DNA of 64,000 nt from JAYXXU01 sp049301135 (GTDB lineage Bacteria > Pseudomonadota > Gammaproteobacteria > Pseudomonadales > Moraxellaceae): contig JBAQKP010000044.1 of assembly GCA_049301135.1 (NCBI GenBank), forward strand, positions 14,226-78,225, written 5' to 3'. This document shows positions 1-8,373 of this stretch, piece by piece. The notes below the pieces were generated by a model, which worked only from the letters and a program-made list of their open reading frames with translations, was not told the DNA's origin and made no database searches. The translations under genes and the position numbers were made by a program. Each line of letters starts with the position of its first letter. The first letter of the stretch is position 1.

Positions 1-192
1 GAGGCCGACCGGCAGCGCGCTGAGGTGCTATTGGTTGGCTTGTCAGCCGATGTGCGCCAGCATGTCGATGCGGTCGGTGTGCGTTGGTATCGGGTGGTGT
101 CGGGCCCGTACTTGAGTCGTGATGAGGCACAAAATGCCCATCGCTTGCTACAAGACAGCGGCATTGCAGCATTGGTGGTCGAGCAGCGTTAA
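1..192 (+). CDS. SPOR-domain protein, C-terminal fragment
   Basis: This is the end of a gene that begins before the window. Frame 1 is open from base 1 to a TAA at 190-192 and encodes 63 residues. The segment contains 'VRWYRVVSGPY' followed by 'DEAQNAHRLL' and a final hydrophobic strand 'AALVVEQR'. That is the usual strand-helix-strand end of a SPOR domain, which binds denuded septal peptidoglycan. FtsN-type cell division proteins and other SPOR proteins end this way. Which SPOR protein it is cannot be decided from this fragment. Confidence 0.65.
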   Translation, partial: EADRQRAEVLLVGLSADVRQHVDAVGVRWYRVVSGPYLSRDEAQNAHRLLQDSGIAALVVEQR

Positions 193-208
193 ACGGTTTT
201 TTTAAGCC

Positions 209-246
209 AAAAAAGCCGCAGTTCATTCAGAGCTGCGGCTTTTTGA
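209..246. terminator. Bidirectional intrinsic terminator
   Basis: The stem AGCCGCAG (214-221) pairs with CTGCGGCT (233-240). An A-run lies on the left and a T-run on the right, so it can work in both directions. It sits between the end of the rightward SPOR gene and the end of the leftward SDR gene. Confidence 0.85.
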
Positions 247-269
247 TGGGCTGTCGTTGCGTTAGCGGT

Positions 270-1106
270 TTAGCGACCGGCTTGCATCTTCGTCGCCGCA
301 GTAAAAATACGCTGATAGGCAGTCGGGATAATCCGCTGCATCAGGTCGAGTGCTTTGGCATCGTTACCGATCAACACGCGACGGGCATCGCGCTGTACCG
401 CATCCAAGATCACGCGGGCAGCTTCTTCTGGTGGCGTGCGCAGCAGCTTGTCAAAATTTTGGATGCTTTTTTGGGCATCCATACCCAGTGTCGATAGGTT
501 GTCTTTCATGCGTGCGGCTTTGGCGATGTTGGTACGAATCCCGCCTGGGTGCACACAGGTCACGCTGACGCCACATTTTTGCATGTCGAGTTCTTGGCGC
601 AGCGCTTCGGTAAAGCCGCGCACCGCAAATTTACTGGCGTTATAAGCACTTTGGGTCGGCTGTGCGGTCAGACCGAACAGACTAGAAATGTTCACAATAT
701 GGCCTTCACCAGCTTGTTTGATCAGTGGCAAGAATTCTTTGGTCCCATACACCACGCCCCAAAAGTTAATCCCCATCAGCCATTCAAGGTCGGCATATTC
801 CATGCCTTCGACCGTACTGCCAAGTGCCACACCTGCGTTGTTAAAAATCAGATTAACTTTGCCATGATCTTGTACGGTTTGTTGCGCCCACTCGGCGACT
901 TGCTCACGTTGTGCAACATCGACGATTTGGCTGGTGACTTTCACTGAGTAAGCATTCAGCAGTTGCTGCGTCGCTTGCAAGCCTTGCGCATTGACATCGC
1001 TTAAAGACAAATGGCAGCCTGCTTTTGCGAGCAATACCGCCAGTTGTTGGCCAATGCCTGAGCCTGCGCCGGTAATTGCAGCAACCTTGTTGTTAAAATC
1101 TTTCAT
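270..1106 (-). CDS. SDR family NAD(P)-dependent oxidoreductase
   Basis: This is a classical short-chain dehydrogenase/reductase of 278 residues. The Rossmann glycine motif TGAGSGIG is at residues 12-19, NNAG at 89-92, the catalytic Ser is about 141-142, and the YxxxK pair is Tyr155/Lys159. Substrate cannot be told from sequence; members of this type act on alcohols or ketones, including lipid-derived ones. It is divergent from a TetR regulator, and a 26-base palindrome lies between the two start codons. Control by that regulator is therefore likely (inference). Length and motif spacing are normal for classical SDRs. Confidence 0.9.
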   Translation of the reverse strand: MKDFNNKVAAITGAGSGIGQQLAVLLAKAGCHLSLSDVNAQGLQATQQLLNAYSVKVTSQIVDVAQREQVAEWAQQTVQDHGKVNLIFNNAGVALGSTVEGMEYADLEWLMGINFWGVVYGTKEFLPLIKQAGEGHIVNISSLFGLTAQPTQSAYNASKFAVRGFTEALRQELDMQKCGVSVTCVHPGGIRTNIAKAARMKDNLSTLGMDAQKSIQNFDKLLRTPPEEAARVILDAVQRDARRVLIGNDAKALDLMQRIIPTAYQRIFTAATKMQAGR

Positions 1107-1182
1107 GTGTGTGCCTCATGCCTACTGAATAAGTCGAAGTCGCGGATGAAGTTGCGACTTCAGCCAGCCTGACTTACTATAG

Positions 1183-1208
1183 TTGCTGACAATGATGATT
1201 GTCAACAA
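1183..1208. promoter_or_regulatory. Palindromic operator candidate between SDR and TetR genes
   Basis: TTG-C-TGACAAT (1183-1193) is followed by a four-base centre and ATTGTCA-A-CAA (1198-1208). The inverted repeat is near perfect with 10 paired positions per arm. It is centred in the 156-base divergent intergenic region, where a TetR protein would repress both genes. The site assignment is inference; the symmetry is directly visible. Confidence 0.7.
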
Positions 1209-1262
1209 TTACGATAAAATCGGTTGGCCGTGTTATGATGGCAAACGTTATGGCATGAAACG

Positions 1263-1994
1263 ATGGCAATAAGCATCATGACTGAGCAAAATAAGCAAAC
1301 AGCGCCGCCAACGATGGCGACTGCTGCGCTAGAGTCGGCACCGGAAAAAACCGTGCGTCGGCGTAACTTTCGCGGCTTAAGCCTTGAGCAACGCCAAGGG
1401 GAGCGACGCGAGCGGTTGATCGCGGCAGGCTTGCAAGTCTATGGCACGCATGGATTTTTTTCGGTCACCGTGCGCGATGTCTGTGCCGAAGCCAAGCTGA
1501 CCGAGCGCTATTTTTATGAGTCGTTTAAAAACAGTGAGCAACTGTTTAAGGCGATTTATATGCAGTTGATTGAGCAACAGCAGCAGGTGGTGATGTCTGC
1601 CGTGATGCAGGCTGCCGGCCGCCCGCATGAGCAGATGATTCGTGCGGGCTTGACGGTGTTTTTACGCGGCTTACAAGAAGATCCTCGCATGGCGCGGATT
1701 TTATTCATTGATGCGGTGTTGGTCAGTGAGTTATATGGCACGACGATTATCGATGCGGTCTCTCGTTTTGATCGGATGATTCAGGGCTTTATGCTGCTGA
1801 TGCTACCCGATGCACATCGACATGGCGTGCAGTTATCATTGGTTTCGACCGGCCTGAATGGTTACGTCACGCATATCGTGATTCGCTGGGTCATGGGGGG
1901 CTTTAAAGAGTCGTTTGAGGAGGTGCTAAATGCCTGTCAGGTGGTGTATACCGCGTTTTTGAGCCTGTTACAGTCACCCGCAGAGCTACCTTAA
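1263..1994 (+). CDS. TetR/AcrR family transcriptional regulator
   Basis: The protein has 243 residues. A long, poorly conserved N-terminal arm (about residues 1-45, ending in an Arg-rich 'RRRNFRG') precedes a TetR-type helix-turn-helix at roughly residues 50-98. The recognition region reads 'VRDVCAEAKLTERYFYESF', typical of the family. The C-terminal half is all-helical ligand-binding and dimerisation sequence. A second ATG at 1278 would shorten the arm by five residues. Head-to-head arrangement with the SDR gene and the shared palindrome suggest it represses that gene and itself in response to a small ligand, which is inference. The ligand is unknown. Confidence 0.88.
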   Translation: MAISIMTEQNKQTAPPTMATAALESAPEKTVRRRNFRGLSLEQRQGERRERLIAAGLQVYGTHGFFSVTVRDVCAEAKLTERYFYESFKNSEQLFKAIYMQLIEQQQQVVMSAVMQAAGRPHEQMIRAGLTVFLRGLQEDPRMARILFIDAVLVSELYGTTIIDAVSRFDRMIQGFMLLMLPDAHRHGVQLSLVSTGLNGYVTHIVIRWVMGGFKESFEEVLNACQVVYTAFLSLLQSPAELP

Positions 1995-2034
1995 GCCGCA
2001 GTTTGCTCTGATTCAGTCTGATGATCAGCCCGTG

Positions 2035-3561
2035 TTATTCTGGCTCAGTCGGGTCATCGTCTTCGCCGAGGCCGAGTTTTTTCAGTCGATAGCGCAACGA
2101 GCGAAAACTCATCCCCAGTTTTTTGGCGGCGGCCGTGCGATTCCAGTGGCTTTGCTCAAGTGCCCGCAAAATCATCTGTTTTTCAAGGTTTTGTAAATAC
2201 AGCTCTAGACCTTCTACGGGCAAGCTCAGGGGTTGACCGACACTATACGGCGGTTCGCTCGGCATGGCGATCAGATTGGCAGATCTACTGCTCAGATCAC
2301 TGGTGGCGCTATGGCCAGAGGTTGCCTTCTGTGGTTCATGGTCAAGCTGAAGAATGGGGAAGTCATCTTCATCGAATGGCATGGCTTGCGATGGTTTACT
2401 CGGGTTAGATAGTTGTAATTGCAAATGTTCCGGTAAAATTAAATCGCCTTCGCACAGGGTCAGTGCGCGCTCTAAGGTGTTTTGCAGTTCACGCACGTTA
2501 CCCGGAAAATTATATTGTGCAATCACCGCCTGCGCCGCTGCTGACAGTTTGGGTGCGCTGATATTCCAATCCTGACACAGCCGTTTGAGCAAGCTATCCG
2601 CCAATAATAAGATATCGCCCTCACGGTCGCGTAAGGGTGGCAGTGACAGCTCAATCACATTGATTCGATAAAATAAATCTTGGCGAAACTGGCCACTATC
2701 GACCATTTTTTGTAGGTTTTTATGGGTTGCACTCAGCAGCCGAACATCGACTGCAATCTCTTGTTGCCCACCAATCGGGCGCACCTTTTTTTCCTGAATA
2801 GCGCGCAGTAGTTTGACCTGCATACTGAGCGGTAAGTCGGCAACTTCGTCCAAAAACAGCGTGCCGCCATTGGCCGATTGAAATAAGCCTTTTTTATCTT
2901 CAGTTGCGCCGGTAAAACTGCCTTTTTTATGGCCAAAAAACTCGCTTTCCATCAGTTCGGCCGGAATCGCCCCACAGTTGACCGGCACAAACGCCGCCTG
3001 ACTGCGTGGCCCAAGCTGATGAATCAACGAAGCGACCACTTCCTTGCCGGTACCAGACTCGCCGCTGATATACACCGGCGCTTGTGAGCGTGCCAGCTTG
3101 TGTAACATGGTACGAAGCTGCTGCATCACACTGGATTGGCCGATCAGTCGTTGCTCGCTCATCGAATCACCGGCTGGGCTGGCGGTCGCTGAGCGATGCA
3201 CCTGTAGCGCGTGCTCGACCAGTTCTTTGAGGCGCGGCATATCGACTGGCTTACTGACAAAATCAAATGCACCGGCCTTCAGTGCATCAATCGCCAAGTC
3301 CATGCTGCCGTAAGCGGTAATCACCGCGACTGGTAAGTCAGGATGTTGCTCGGCAATCTGTTGTACCAGTTGTAAGCCGCTGCCATCGGGCAAATTTAGG
3401 TCTGTTAAACAAATATCAAAATGCTGGCGGCTTAACAGTTGGCGGGCTTCGGCAAGATTTTGGGCGAGTAAGCAATCAATCCCCATCCGCATTAAGGACA
3501 GGCGCATCAGGGTGCGTAGATCTTCTTCATCATCGACAATTAACGCAAGCTGGCGAGCCAC
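2035..3561 (-). CDS. pilR: Type IV pilus sigma-54 response regulator PilR
   Basis: An NtrC-family activator of 508 residues. The N-terminal receiver has phosphoacceptor Asp54 and conserved Lys104. The AAA+ domain has Walker A GESGTGKE at 167-174 and the sigma-54 contact loop GSFTGAT at 214-220. A Fis-type helix-turn-helix lies near the C-terminus (about 465-500). The start is GTG with an AAGGA ribosome site eight bases before it. PilR activates pilA from a sigma-54 promoter in Pseudomonas and Acinetobacter. The gene follows pilS by 11 bases, so the two are surely co-transcribed. No pilin gene lies in this window. Confidence 0.93.
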   Translation of the reverse strand: MARQLALIVDDEEDLRTLMRLSLMRMGIDCLLAQNLAEARQLLSRQHFDICLTDLNLPDGSGLQLVQQIAEQHPDLPVAVITAYGSMDLAIDALKAGAFDFVSKPVDMPRLKELVEHALQVHRSATASPAGDSMSEQRLIGQSSVMQQLRTMLHKLARSQAPVYISGESGTGKEVVASLIHQLGPRSQAAFVPVNCGAIPAELMESEFFGHKKGSFTGATEDKKGLFQSANGGTLFLDEVADLPLSMQVKLLRAIQEKKVRPIGGQQEIAVDVRLLSATHKNLQKMVDSGQFRQDLFYRINVIELSLPPLRDREGDILLLADSLLKRLCQDWNISAPKLSAAAQAVIAQYNFPGNVRELQNTLERALTLCEGDLILPEHLQLQLSNPSKPSQAMPFDEDDFPILQLDHEPQKATSGHSATSDLSSRSANLIAMPSEPPYSVGQPLSLPVEGLELYLQNLEKQMILRALEQSHWNRTAAAKKLGMSFRSLRYRLKKLGLGEDDDPTEPE

Positions 3562-3572
3562 AACGCGATTCC

Positions 3573-5210
3573 TTACACAGATTGAGAGGGCAGAGTGAAT
3601 TTTTCCGCAGTATATGGGGCAAACACCAGTCGAAAGCAGGCGCCAGACGCTTGTGGCACATGAAATAAGTTGGCGCCATTGGCATCACAAATTGCCCGTG
3701 ACAAGTATAACCCCAAGCCAGTGCCAGTGGATTCTGTGGTAAAAAACGGCTCAAATAACGTCCGCTGTGCCAGTTCACTGACCCCTGCACCTTGGTCAAT
3801 CACATCAAGACTGATTCGGCCAGACTCATCCGCGCTAGCCGCCAAGCGTACCATCGGCTGCTCATGTAACTTAGCGCCATGGTGTAGCGCATTTTGAATC
3901 AGATTCACCAACACTTGTTCAAGTTGTTCGGGATCAAATTGCACCCAAAGCTCTGGCTGTAAGCGCCAGTCGAATTGAGCGTATTGTTGCGCAAACAGTT
4001 GCTTCAGGATCTTGGGGAGCCATAAGTCTAGCGCGATCAATTGCGGCTCAGCACGCTCGCGCCGCGACAGTTGTAGCACATCTTCAATAATCCGATTCAT
4101 CCGCTTGCTTTGCTTACGGATCATCAGCACCAGTTCAAGATCACTGGCATCGTGCAAGTTGCTGTGTAGGAGCTCACTGGCTTGACTGATGGCGGCCAGT
4201 GGATTGCGAATTTCATGCGCGATACTGGCAGTCAGTCGGCCAAGCGACGCCAATTTAAGCTGTTGCGCTTGCTGGTTGACCCGTTCTAGTCCTTCAATCA
4301 TCAGTAGGGTGACGTTTTGCACATCGTTGGCTTTAAGTTGGCTAAACTGCACGCCGAGTGCTTGGCGTTGCCCTTGGGGATCTTGTGGCAGGGTAAAGTA
4401 GTCGGCAATCCCATATTCGGTTTGTTGCATCTGTTCCGCCAGCAGCGGGCAGAGGGTGGCCAGTGGTTGTCCTGCGCGTAATCGTGGCTGGTGTAGCAGT
4501 TGTTGTGCCGCTTGATTGACCAATAAAATTTGTTGTTGTGCATCAATCACCAAGACACCCGACTGCATCCGCTCAATAATGCGTTGGTTGAGCGCCTGTA
4601 GTTGCCGGACGTGTTGCGCTTGGGTGACCGCAATCCGCTCGACCAAGCGTAGCCGCTGCACCACTTGGCGGGTCAGCAGTGACACGCCTAAAAAACTGAT
4701 CGCCAGCAGCACCGCACCACTGATATTACGGATGTCGGCATTATCAAACAGCGCAAAGAAAAATTGCTGCCAGACCACCGTGATTACCGCAAACAGCACC
4801 ACCACGAAGGCACGACCCGACGGTAATAAAATATTCGCCGCGACCACCACCACCAGATACAGCATCGACATCTGTAGGCTGGGGCCACCATTGGCATGCA
4901 GCATCAGTGACAGTGCCAACACATCGACAATCAGCATCACAAAGATTTGATTTTCTTGTTGATACGGCCAGTGCCGCAGTGTGATATAGGCCAACAGGCA
5001 CGCAAAACAATAGCCCGCAATCGCCTGTAAATATAAATACGGCGCATTACTGCCGACGACGGGATTACTCACCGTCAGCAAAAACAACAAAATCAAAAAG
5101 AACGACAGCGAGATGCGATAGGCGGCATAAATCAAGGCCAGCCGATTCAGAATCTCCGGATCGGCACTGGGCAGTCGGCTCATCGGTGACATCCACATGG
5201 GGTTGGGCAT
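3573..5210 (-). CDS. pilS: Type IV pilus sensor histidine kinase PilS
   Basis: A 545-residue membrane kinase. Hydrophobic segments fill roughly residues 25-185, consistent with the six-helix membrane domain of PilS. A PAS-like region follows (about 205-310). The H-box 'SIAHEIRNPL' carries the phosphorylated His332. The ATPase domain has N-box 'NLIQNAL', a G1-type 'DQGAG' and G2 'GTGLGLYL'. In Pseudomonas PilS senses inner-membrane pilin and signals to PilR. It is followed directly by pilR. Several in-frame ATGs lie near the 5' end, so the exact start may be up to nine codons later. Confidence 0.93.
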   Translation of the reverse strand: MPNPMWMSPMSRLPSADPEILNRLALIYAAYRISLSFFLILLFLLTVSNPVVGSNAPYLYLQAIAGYCFACLLAYITLRHWPYQQENQIFVMLIVDVLALSLMLHANGGPSLQMSMLYLVVVVAANILLPSGRAFVVVLFAVITVVWQQFFFALFDNADIRNISGAVLLAISFLGVSLLTRQVVQRLRLVERIAVTQAQHVRQLQALNQRIIERMQSGVLVIDAQQQILLVNQAAQQLLHQPRLRAGQPLATLCPLLAEQMQQTEYGIADYFTLPQDPQGQRQALGVQFSQLKANDVQNVTLLMIEGLERVNQQAQQLKLASLGRLTASIAHEIRNPLAAISQASELLHSNLHDASDLELVLMIRKQSKRMNRIIEDVLQLSRRERAEPQLIALDLWLPKILKQLFAQQYAQFDWRLQPELWVQFDPEQLEQVLVNLIQNALHHGAKLHEQPMVRLAASADESGRISLDVIDQGAGVSELAQRTLFEPFFTTESTGTGLGLYLSRAICDANGANLFHVPQASGACFRLVFAPYTAEKFTLPSQSV

Positions 5211-5223
5211 GTTTGGGTCGCCA

Positions 5224-5859
5224 CTAAGGATTAATCAGGCCGTGCCGCATGGCCAAATGAGTCAGTTTGACATCACTGTCGATATTGAGCTTCTCAAAAA
5301 TCCGATAGCGATAGGTATTGACGGTTTTAACACTGACAAACAAGCGGTCGGCGATTTCTTGCGCACTGACGCAGTTGACTACCATCATCGCCACCTGCAT
5401 CTCACGTTCAGACAATAAGTCAAACGGCGAGTTTTGTTGGTCAGACAGATAGCTGGCCGCCAACTGCTCTGCGATGTCAGCACTGAAATATTTGCCACCT
5501 TGCATCACTTTCCGGATCGCCCGCACCATTTCTTCGAGTGGTGCGCCCTTGGTGATGTAACCGCGCGCACCGGCTTTGAGCAATAAAGACGGATAAGGCT
5601 CTTCGGCCAAACCACTGACTGCCAGTATGCGCAGGTCTGGTGCGTACTGTAACAGGCGACGAGTGGTTTCTACCCCACCAATACCCGGCATGTTGACATC
5701 CAGTAGCACCACATCTGGACAATTTTTGCGTGCAAAATCAATTGCTGCTTCGCCAGAATCGACTTGAGCGACCACTTCGATACCACTGGTATCACTCAGC
5801 ATCCGACAGATTCCCATGCGAACCAGTTCGTGATCATCGACCACTAATACTTTGATCAA
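5224..5859 (-). CDS. gacA: GacA/UvrY-type response regulator (NarL family)
   Basis: A receiver plus LuxR-type helix-turn-helix protein of 211 residues. The receiver starts 'MIKVLVVDDHELVR' and its phosphoacceptor is Asp54 in 'LLDVNMPG'. The C-terminal HTH contains 'LSEREMQV' and 'SVKTVNTYRYRIFEKL'. The best start is TTG at 5859, six bases after GGGAG; an upstream TTG at 5877 overlaps that ribosome site and is less likely. GacA drives small regulatory RNAs (Rsm/Csr system) in gammaproteobacteria. The gene lies 13 bases before pilS on the same strand, so it may be co-expressed with the pilus regulators. No GacS-like partner is in the window. Orthology to GacA is strong by sequence but is called by eye. 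Confidence 0.85.
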   Translation of the reverse strand: MIKVLVVDDHELVRMGICRMLSDTSGIEVVAQVDSGEAAIDFARKNCPDVVLLDVNMPGIGGVETTRRLLQYAPDLRILAVSGLAEEPYPSLLLKAGARGYITKGAPLEEMVRAIRKVMQGGKYFSADIAEQLAASYLSDQQNSPFDLLSEREMQVAMMVVNCVSAQEIADRLFVSVKTVNTYRYRIFEKLNIDSDVKLTHLAMRHGLINP

Positions 5860-6055
5860 GTGTGACTCCCTTTGCAATCAGTCGAGTTTTTTGTTAAAGA
5901 TGGTGAATACGCTTGCACTATGGGTTGCTGTTTCGTCATCCTAGCGTAATTCGTGATCCAGATACACCTTTGTGACGGCGTGATGTGCGGCCAATGACCT
6001 TCGTCAATGATGCCGTAACGTGTTTGCCCGTTCAACCGCCAGCAGGATGCCTTCC

Positions 6056-7054
6056 ATGAAATCGTCAGTCCGTCCAGTGTTGAATCGCTGCCTATTGCTA
6101 TTGGGGGTTGCGCTGCTCAGTGCGCCCGCACAGGCCGCCGATACGCGCGCCGCGATCAGTCGCGACGATGAAGCGCGGATGATCATGAATGACGACATGG
6201 TAGAGCCCGTGGTCGATGTGCGTAACATGTCTGTTGGTGGGGTTACCACGTTGGTCGAGCGGGTGCGTACCAGCAGCAGTAACTTGGCCAATTCGACCGT
6301 ACAGCGCGTACAAGAGGCACTCAGCCTAAACGCCAGTTCTGCGGTAGTGATGGATGCGGTGACCGGCGATGTGCTATACGGCAAAGCGACCGATCAAGCC
6401 GTGCCGATTGCGTCGATTACCAAAGTGATGACCGCGATGGTCACCATTGATGCCCGCTTGAATATGGCGGAGGCGATTACTTTAGTGCCGAGTGATTTTG
6501 TCGGCCCTAAGGTCGCCAGTTCGCACTTGCGTGTCGGCGATACCCTGAACCGCGCCGAACTGCTGCTGATTGCGCTGATGAAATCCGAAAATCCAGCGGC
6601 CAAAGCCTTAGCGCGTAGCTATCCAGGTGGCTATGATGTGTTTATGCGCGAGATGAACAACAAAGCGCGGGCACTCAAGCTGAACAGTATGTTTTACGGT
6701 GATCCGACTGGCCTTGACCCACGCAACGTGTCTTCTGCACGTGATCTTGCAGCTTTGGTCAGCCATGCCTATGACTACGGCGTGATTCGGCAGTTTTCAT
6801 CGTATCAAGGTTATAATTTTAATCTGGGCAGCCGCACTTATTATGCAGCCAATACCAATAGTCTCGTGCGTGATGGCCGTTGGAACATCGGTTTGTCGAA
6901 GACCGGCTATATCCGCGAGGCGGGGCGCTGTGTGGTGATGCAGGCCAACGTCAACAATCGTCCAGCAGTCGTTGTCTTGATGGGTGCGAACAGTTCGCAG
7001 AGTCGTTCTGGTGATGCGACACGGATTTTAAATTGGCTACAAAATCGTTTTTAA
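6056..7054 (+). CDS. pbpG: Periplasmic serine D,D-peptidase, PBP7/PbpG type
   Basis: A low-molecular-weight penicillin-binding protein of 332 residues (family S11). A Sec signal peptide ends at AQA-A (about residue 27). The catalytic SxxK is Ser120 in 'ASITKVM', SxN is 'SEN' at 177-179, and KTG is at 282-284. The short length without a C-terminal amphipathic anchor fits PBP7-type endopeptidases rather than DacA/DacC. It would cut peptide cross-links in the periplasm. I chose ATG 6056 because AGCAGGA lies just upstream and the signal peptide then begins normally; starts at 6020 (GTG) or 6047 would add a non-signal-like extension. Confidence 0.85.
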   Translation: MKSSVRPVLNRCLLLLGVALLSAPAQAADTRAAISRDDEARMIMNDDMVEPVVDVRNMSVGGVTTLVERVRTSSSNLANSTVQRVQEALSLNASSAVVMDAVTGDVLYGKATDQAVPIASITKVMTAMVTIDARLNMAEAITLVPSDFVGPKVASSHLRVGDTLNRAELLLIALMKSENPAAKALARSYPGGYDVFMREMNNKARALKLNSMFYGDPTGLDPRNVSSARDLAALVSHAYDYGVIRQFSSYQGYNFNLGSRTYYAANTNSLVRDGRWNIGLSKTGYIREAGRCVVMQANVNNRPAVVVLMGANSSQSRSGDATRILNWLQNRF

Positions 7055-7067
7055 TATGTGCTGTAAT

Positions 7068-7100
7068 ATCAAAAAGCCCTGATTGATCAGGGCTTTTTTG
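7068..7100. terminator. Bidirectional intrinsic terminator
   Basis: The stem AAAAAGCCCTGAT (7071-7083) pairs with ATCAGGGCTTTTTT after a tiny loop. It serves the convergent pbpG and thrC genes. Confidence 0.9.
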
Positions 7101-7135
7101 TGGCTGACCCGCTGTGTTGTGCGGATCTGAACGGC

Positions 7136-8296
7136 TTACATGTTTTTCAAGATACCATCTTTGACTTGCGCCAACGTCGCATCAATGCCCAACATGACCG
7201 CATCGGCGCATTGCTTGATTGCAGTATCAGGGTCTTTGAGGCCGTTACCGGTCAACGTACAGACGATCACTGAGCCTTCTGGGATTTTGCCGGATTTCAG
7301 ATCGGCAATCACACCACCGACAGACGCGGCAGACGCAGGCTCACAGAAAATCCCTTCGTACATCGACAGCATGCGCTGTGCATCCAAAATGTCGGCATCG
7401 TTTAGTTCATCAAACCAGCCGCCAGATTCTGCCATCACCGCATGCGCTTGTGTCCAGCTTTGTGGATTGCCGATCCGGATCGCAGTGGCGAGGGTTTCAG
7501 GGTCTTTGACGGGGCCTCCACGCATGAAGGGTGCAGAGCCAGAGGCTTGATAACCAATCATTTTTGGACGGCTGTCTTTGGCGATGACTGGCTCACCGGT
7601 AAACTGACAGTTGCCTTCACACAAGGCACAGCTGTCGGTGACTTTGTCGCCTTTGGCGGTTGCTGATTCGCTATAGCCGATCCAGTGCGCGGTGATGTTA
7701 CCGGCGTTACCGACCGGTAGCGCATGATAATCTGGTGCGCGACCGAGTTCTTCGATGATCTCGAATGCAGCGGTTTTTTGGCCTTGCAAACGATAAGGGT
7801 TAATTGAGTTGACGATGGTGACCGGTGCTTGGTCGGCGACTTCTTTGACCAGTTGCATGCCGTCGTCGAAGTTGCCGCGAATCTGCAAGGTGATCGCGCC
7901 GTACATCATCGCTTGGGCGAGTTTACCCATGGCGATTTTGCCTTCAGGAATCAGCACGAAGGCTTTAATCCCTGCGCGAGCCGCATAAGCCGCCGCCGCC
8001 GCTGAGGTGTTGCCTGTCGATGCACAGATAATTGCTTTGCTACCGGCTTCGACCGCTTTGGTCACCGCCATGGTCATGCCACGATCTTTAAACGAGCCAG
8101 TCGGATTCAGACCTTCGTATTTCACATAGATTTCGACATTTTTTCCGATAATGCGTGGAATATTATGCAGTTTAATCAGTGGCGTATTGCCTTCACCCAA
8201 TGAAATAATCGGTGTGCTGGCAGATACCGGCAGGCGATCACGATAGCGTTCGATCAGGCCGGTGTAGCGGGCGTTGTTTGGGGTTGCAGTTGACAT
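7136..8296 (-). CDS. thrC: Threonine synthase
   Basis: Threonine synthase converts O-phosphohomoserine to threonine with pyridoxal phosphate, in the cytoplasm. The protein is 386 residues. The PLP lysine is Lys70 in 'NPTGSFKDRG', and 'CASTGNTSAAAAAYAARAG' forms the phosphate-binding region. It is the shorter class of the enzyme, similar in size to Acinetobacter and Pseudomonas forms. The open frame extends to 8359, but residues before ATG 8296 do not fit the family. It is downstream of hom by 77 bases, so hom-thrC form an operon. The third pathway gene, thrB, is at 61859 on the other strand. Confidence 0.95.
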   Translation of the reverse strand: MSTATPNNARYTGLIERYRDRLPVSASTPIISLGEGNTPLIKLHNIPRIIGKNVEIYVKYEGLNPTGSFKDRGMTMAVTKAVEAGSKAIICASTGNTSAAAAAYAARAGIKAFVLIPEGKIAMGKLAQAMMYGAITLQIRGNFDDGMQLVKEVADQAPVTIVNSINPYRLQGQKTAAFEIIEELGRAPDYHALPVGNAGNITAHWIGYSESATAKGDKVTDSCALCEGNCQFTGEPVIAKDSRPKMIGYQASGSAPFMRGGPVKDPETLATAIRIGNPQSWTQAHAVMAESGGWFDELNDADILDAQRMLSMYEGIFCEPASAASVGGVIADLKSGKIPEGSVIVCTLTGNGLKDPDTAIKQCADAVMLGIDATLAQVKDGILKNM

Positions 8297-8373
8297 AGAT
8301 TCATCCAAAAATAGGGTTAAAAAAGCAGTCTGGGTGGTCTGGTGAGTCGCGCCACCCATTGATTTGCATTTGG

